DNA from: Candidatus Omnitrophota bacterium
GTDB taxonomy: Bacteria; Omnitrophota; Gorgyraeia; Duberdicusellales; 4484-171
DNA length: 8,039 nucleotides
Assembly: GCA_028702365.1 (NCBI GenBank)
Contig: JAQVOZ010000052.1
Span: 1 to 8,039, forward strand
Direction of reading: 5' to 3'
Shown in pieces: positions 4,513 to 8,039 of this stretch. How positions within the stretch are numbered: the stretch's first letter is position 1; each line of letters starts with the position of its first letter. Both the position numbers and the translations under genes were made by a program. Under the pieces are notes generated by a model. That model did not search any database. It saw only the letters and a program-made list of their open reading frames with translations, and was not told the DNA's origin.

Positions 4513-6087
4513 TTATAAATCGTTTCCTGAATAAGATAAATCAAAACTTTTATTGCAAAGCGGAAAATCAGGGATAATGTCGCCTAAAACACAAAAAGCC
4601 AGAGCCTGCCAGTTAAGAAACGACGGGTCTGTAATTTTGCACCTTTCAATTATTCCGCTCTTATTAATCTTAACCCAATAAGTAAGCGCTCCCCTCCAAG
4701 CTTCAACATAACCCAGAGCAAATCCTTCCTTTATATTATAACTGCTCTGCGCTGCTGCCTGGGGCGTAATCCTGTCCAAAAACCAGTAAATAAGCTTTAT
4801 TGATTCTTCGAATTCGGCTAAACGCATATTAAGCCTCGCCAAACAATCTCCTGTTTCCTGTTTTATAAGGTTAAAATCGGCTTTTGCGTATATTCCCGGA
4901 AAGTCTTTTCTTAAATCAACCGCTATACCGCTTGCTCTCGCTGCGAGCCCGATTGCGCCCAAATCTTCGGCAGTTTTTTTCTTCAATACGCCGGTTCCGT
5001 CAACCCTGTCCATAAAAGAAACGCTCGACAGTAGTATCTCTTTGATCTCCTTAAAATCCTTGTAAATTTTCTTTAATGATTCACGCAAAGCCTGCGTTTT
5101 ATCTTTGTCCCAGTTAATTGCAATTGCGCCTATCGAGTTTACGTTCTTAAGATAACGGTTTGATGTAACTTTTTCGTTTAATTGTAATATATTTTCCTTA
5201 ACTATCGAAGCGAAGGCTGCCGGGAAACTAAAACCGACGTCAACGGCAATTCCTCCTATATCATTTATATGGTTATACATTCTTTCCAGTTCCAAAAATA
5301 CCGCCCGAAGCATACGGGTATTTTCTGACACTTCAATGCCGGCTATTTTCTCAATCGCACAGGAATACGAAAGGCTGTTGGCAAAACTTGCATCACCGCT
5401 GCAACATTCACTGATTCGTAATGCATCGTAAACGTTCTTTCCTTCAAAAAGCTTCTCTATCCCTCTATGCGTAAACCCCAGCCTTATTTCCAAATTTATG
5501 ATTGGCTCTCCTGCCGCGCTAAAACGAAAATGCCCCGGGCCGATAATTCCTGCGTGCACCGGGCCAACCGGAATCTCAAAAATCCCCTCACCATCCACCT
5601 CGTTAAAAACATAGTCCCCGGTTTTGCCTACGCCTGCGGGCTTAATGAAATCTTTCCTTAGCGGGTAAAATCCTTCCGGCCAGATTTCGCTGTGCAGACG
5701 AAGCCTGCGGGTATCTGGGCTGTTAGATGGCTCTATGCCGAACATTTCTTTTATCTCACGTTCAAATAAGCTTGCGGAATAGATATCTTTGGCAAGCGAG
5801 TTAAATTTAGGGTTGTCTGCTGGTATTTCAGCTACCGCAAAAAACCATTTTTTACATTTACCACCCATAAACGAACAGTAAATTTCAAATACGCCTTTTT
5901 CGCTGCGGCTATCCAACGCAAACAAAGAAGCAACCGGAGCCGAAAGTAGTTTATGAAGGGAAAGGCAAATCTTTTTGAAATCCTCCGGCTTTACCTTAAG
6001 ATAGATTTCATCTTCGCGCAAAGAAACAGTCGTAGTTTCTAAACCGAACTTCTCATTTATTTCTTTTAATATTGTCTTATAATCCAT
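4513..6087 (-). CDS. hyfG: NuoC-NuoD/HyfG-like large subunit lacking Ni-Fe ligands
   Basis: This peripheral-arm large subunit is a natural fusion of a NuoC-like domain (about 1-150) and a NuoD/hydrogenase large-subunit domain (about 165-524), as in HycE/HyfG. The NuoC part shows EREIKEMFGIEP (109-120) and WPEGFYPLRKDF (136-147). The large-subunit part opens with GPVHAGIIGPGHFRF (175-189). The N-terminal Ni-ligand motif CGIC aligns with SGDA (230-233) in SECCSGDASFANSL; the two cysteines just before it (C228, C229) are not in register. The C-terminal DPCxxC motif is DLSYSG (516-521), and the protein ends three residues later, with no peptide for protease processing. It therefore should not bind a Ni-Fe centre. 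ATG 6087 follows AAAGG and overlaps the hyfF end by 11 bp. It best fits Ehr-type complexes, redox partner unknown. Confidence 0.93.
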   Translation of the reverse strand: MDYKTILKEINEKFGLETTTVSLREDEIYLKVKPEDFKKICLSLHKLLSAPVASLFALDSRSEKGVFEIYCSFMGGKCKKWFFAVAEIPADNPKFNSLAKDIYSASLFEREIKEMFGIEPSNSPDTRRLRLHSEIWPEGFYPLRKDFIKPAGVGKTGDYVFNEVDGEGIFEIPVGPVHAGIIGPGHFRFSAAGEPIINLEIRLGFTHRGIEKLFEGKNVYDALRISECCSGDASFANSLSYSCAIEKIAGIEVSENTRMLRAVFLELERMYNHINDIGGIAVDVGFSFPAAFASIVKENILQLNEKVTSNRYLKNVNSIGAIAINWDKDKTQALRESLKKIYKDFKEIKEILLSSVSFMDRVDGTGVLKKKTAEDLGAIGLAARASGIAVDLRKDFPGIYAKADFNLIKQETGDCLARLNMRLAEFEESIKLIYWFLDRITPQAAAQSSYNIKEGFALGYVEAWRGALTYWVKINKSGIIERCKITDPSFLNWQALAFCVLGDIIPDFPLCNKSFDLSYSGNDL

Positions 6088-7534
6088 AATTGCCTTTTAG
6101 TATTTCCAGGGAAGCCAGAATTATTTTATTAAGAAATATCGGAACCTTAATGCCGACTACGCACATAAGAACAAGCAAAAATAAAAAGGAAAGTTTTGTG
6201 CTTAATGTTTCCGCGCTTTTATCAATTTCCTGTGGTTTTTTGCCAAACAGTATTCTGCTTAAATGGTATACGATTGCTCCGAATATTATGGCAAGTAAAG
6301 TCAAAACAAGGCCTGAGATAAAATACCTGCCTTGGGTAAATCCTGAAATAAGAATAAATAATTCGCTGAAAAATATTGAAAATGGCGGCATACCGGAAAT
6401 TGCAAACATGCCTAGAATAAGCATAACGCCGCAAAATGGCATTGCGGACAAAACGCCTTTTATTACGTTTAAATTATCTTTTTTATATTTCTTAACCACT
6501 CGCGCGGCTCCGAAAAACATAAATGACTTGGTTACTGCGTGGTTAAAAATATGTAAAAGCGCCCCATACCAACCAAGCCCGCCCAGGCCCAAACCCGTTA
6601 CGATAATTCCTACATGCTCAATAGAACTGTAAGCGAGAAGGCGCTTAATGCGTTTTTGAACCAGAATAAACCCGCAGGAAATGATTAAAGAAATTATTCC
6701 AAATAGTATAAAAAGATTTGATGTGTAAGCTACCCCTACGCAATTATTCGTAATTACGGTAAAACGCAGTATCGCGTAAATTGCGGTTTTCAGCAAAACT
6801 CCGCTGAGCATGGCGCTTACCGGAGAAATTGCCTGGCTGTGCGCGTCAGGAAGCCAGGTGTGCATTGGGGCAAGGCCTGCCTTTGTGCCGTAGCAAACCA
6901 GAATAAATAAAAAAGCAATTTTGACTATATTTACACCCAGGATTTTTGAAAACGGGACTATTTGATGCCAGTTAAGTGTTTTGGCGAGGCCAGCGCTGGA
7001 AACCGCATAATAAAATATTATTGTCCCAAGCAAGGCAAAAATAATTCCAACAGAGCAGATGATAATATATTTCCAAGCAGCCTCTATTGAGGTTTTATTG
7101 TTGTAAAAGCCAACCAGAAAAGTAGATGCCAATGTCGTAAGCTCAATGCCGACCCAAACCATGCCAAGATTGGCAACCATAGGGACCAAAAGCATTGAAA
7201 AAGAGAAGAAATTAAAAAGCGCGTAATAGAACTTCGCTTTCTTCTCTTTTATATTCCCGGAAGCAACATCTTTGTTAATATAATCTATTGAGAACAGGGC
7301 GGCAGCAAAAGTAACAATGGTTATTACAAAGATAAAAAATACGCTAAGCGCGTCAATGTAAAACAAACCGAAAAGATTCAAGGGCAGTTTAGATGTAATT
7401 GCGAAATAAAAGGTAGCCAACATAACACTTAAGTGCCCTATCGCATTTATCCGGCCAAGCGCCTTTAAGTTTTTTGCAAAAAAAGAAATTGCGGAAAGTA
7501 TGATAGGAACAGCTAAAATATAAAATAGAATCAT
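6077..7534 (-). CDS. hyfF: HyfF/NuoN/MrpD-type proton-translocating membrane subunit
   Basis: This antiporter-like subunit of a complex I or hydrogenase-4-type membrane arm (485 residues, normal HyfF length) has about 14 predicted hydrophobic segments. Key proton-path residues are visible: E131 in WVGIELTTLAS (TM5), K218 in YGTKAGLAPMHTWLPDAHS, K249 in SGVLLKTAIYAILRF, histidines H328 and H332 in LLHIFNHAVTKSFMF, and E391 in the late segment FFSELFIL. These suggest an intact H+ or Na+ channel. It starts 4 bp after hyfE, with its GAGG ribosome binding site lying inside the last hyfE codons, and overlaps hyfG by 11 bp, so the genes are likely translationally coupled. The closest familiar relative is hydrogenase-4 component F; NuoN or MrpD would be the alternative label. 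Confidence 0.93.
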   Translation of the reverse strand: MILFYILAVPIILSAISFFAKNLKALGRINAIGHLSVMLATFYFAITSKLPLNLFGLFYIDALSVFFIFVITIVTFAAALFSIDYINKDVASGNIKEKKAKFYYALFNFFSFSMLLVPMVANLGMVWVGIELTTLASTFLVGFYNNKTSIEAAWKYIIICSVGIIFALLGTIIFYYAVSSAGLAKTLNWHQIVPFSKILGVNIVKIAFLFILVCYGTKAGLAPMHTWLPDAHSQAISPVSAMLSGVLLKTAIYAILRFTVITNNCVGVAYTSNLFILFGIISLIISCGFILVQKRIKRLLAYSSIEHVGIIVTGLGLGGLGWYGALLHIFNHAVTKSFMFFGAARVVKKYKKDNLNVIKGVLSAMPFCGVMLILGMFAISGMPPFSIFFSELFILISGFTQGRYFISGLVLTLLAIIFGAIVYHLSRILFGKKPQEIDKSAETLSTKLSFLFLLVLMCVVGIKVPIFLNKIILASLEILKGNYGL

Positions 7535-7538
7535 AGAT

Positions 7539-8039
7539 TTAACCTCTAAGATTGCTTAATTTATTCACGTCTATATGGGTAAATAATGCATTTATCCTGT
7601 AAACGAAAATTCCAAGAATTATCACGCTTATAAAAACGTCCAGAAATATTGACATCTCAACCAGAAAAGGCATCCCTTTGCACATTGTAACCGCCAAAAG
7701 AAACAAACCGTTTTCCATAACTAGAAGCCCTACGATCTGAGAAATGGCTTTTAATCTAAAAATCATTATAAAAAGCCCGGTCAAAACTATACAAAGGGTG
7801 AGCGCAAAAGTAGCGCTTTGCATTTTATCGGTAAAAGACATAATTTTAAAAGTAAAGAGGTATGAAAGGTAAGTTAATATGAGTACAACAAAAATTGAAA
7901 GCTGCGGGTTTAAAAAAAGGCCTAAATTTTCATTTACCTGTATTTTCCTGCTGATACCTGTAAGAAAATTTGGTATCAGGATTACTTTAAGCAGTAAAAT
8001 TAAAACCGCAACCACATACAATGCAGCTTCTTTCTCGTG
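7539..8039 (-). CDS. hyfE: HyfE-like membrane subunit (NuoK-related), 5' end outside the window
   Basis: This small membrane subunit of hydrogenase-4-like complexes has a C-terminal part that resembles NuoK. The reading frame is open to the window edge. A TTG at 8021 could be read as a start, but the frame upstream is also coding (HEKEAALYVVAV), and HyfE is usually about 215 residues against the 166 visible, so roughly 50 N-terminal residues are missing. Five hydrophobic segments remain. NuoK-like acidic residues appear in VMENGLFLL and FLVEMSIFLD, within or beside membrane segments. It ends AGA GGT TAA, contributing the ribosome binding site of hyfF 4 bp away. The hyfB- and hyfC-like subunits expected upstream would lie beyond the right-hand edge. 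Confidence 0.88.
   Translation of the reverse strand, partial: HEKEAALYVVAVLILLLKVILIPNFLTGISRKIQVNENLGLFLNPQLSIFVVLILTYLSYLFTFKIMSFTDKMQSATFALTLCIVLTGLFIMIFRLKAISQIVGLLVMENGLFLLAVTMCKGMPFLVEMSIFLDVFISVIILGIFVYRINALFTHIDVNKLSNLRG

Noticed and set aside
4513..6087. Functional [NiFe] hydrogenase large subunit
   Set aside because: Both cysteine pairs that bind Ni-Fe are replaced (SGDA, SYSG).
6090..6632. 180-codon open frame on the plus strand
   Set aside because: It lies entirely antisense to the well-supported hyfF-like gene, has no family resemblance and no ribosome binding site of note.
8019..8021. TTG at 8021 as the true start of the hyfE-like gene
   Set aside because: Coding sequence typical of the family continues upstream to the window edge, and the protein would be about 50 residues short.

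Overview
This window is moderately AT-rich bacterial DNA with every recognisable gene on the minus strand, so it reads from right to left. The gene set (hybrid cluster protein, rubrerythrin, a low-potential membrane oxidoreductase, ferredoxin domains) points to an anaerobic bacterium. The signal-peptide cyclophilin and the intergenic palindromes and degenerate CTAAA-type repeats would fit an uncultivated lineage such as Omnitrophota, but that placement is only an impression.

Region 1 (8039 to 3980) is the distal part of an operon for a membrane-bound complex related to hydrogenase-4 and complex I. It holds hyfE-like (5' end outside the window), hyfF-like, a hyfG-like fusion of NuoC and NuoD domains, and hyfI-like genes, with spacings of 4 bp, an 11-bp overlap and 20 bp. 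The large subunit has lost both CxxC pairs that hold the Ni-Fe centre (SGDA and SYSG stand in their place), while the small subunit keeps its four cluster cysteines. This fits the energy-converting-hydrogenase-related (Ehr) complexes better than a true hydrogenase. A terminator-like hairpin overlaps the hyfI stop codon.

Region 2 (3979 to 2538) begins with a roughly 105-bp block of degenerate telomere-like heptamers that folds back on itself. It is followed by an exported cyclophilin-type peptidyl-prolyl isomerase and a rubrerythrin. Their 73-bp junction is a palindromic element ending at the rubrerythrin ribosome binding site.

Region 3 (2537 to 2053) is 485 bp without a conventional gene, but dense with signals. 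It contains a sigma-70-like promoter whose -35 and -10 boxes straddle a perfect 9-bp inverted-repeat operator. It also holds a second, enlarged copy of the palindromic element, a 24-codon ORF with an excellent Shine-Dalgarno sequence, and a structured stretch that may fold as an RNA.

Region 4 (2052 to 1) is a tight rrf2 - ferredoxin-domain protein - hcp operon. The Rrf2 regulator carries three C-terminal cysteines typical of Fe-S-sensing members, and Hcp handles nitric oxide or hydroxylamine. Together with rubrerythrin (peroxide reduction), this makes a nitrosative and oxidative stress module. The operator-promoter and the 24-codon ORF are probably its leader, so the Rrf2 protein is the natural candidate for binding the operator.
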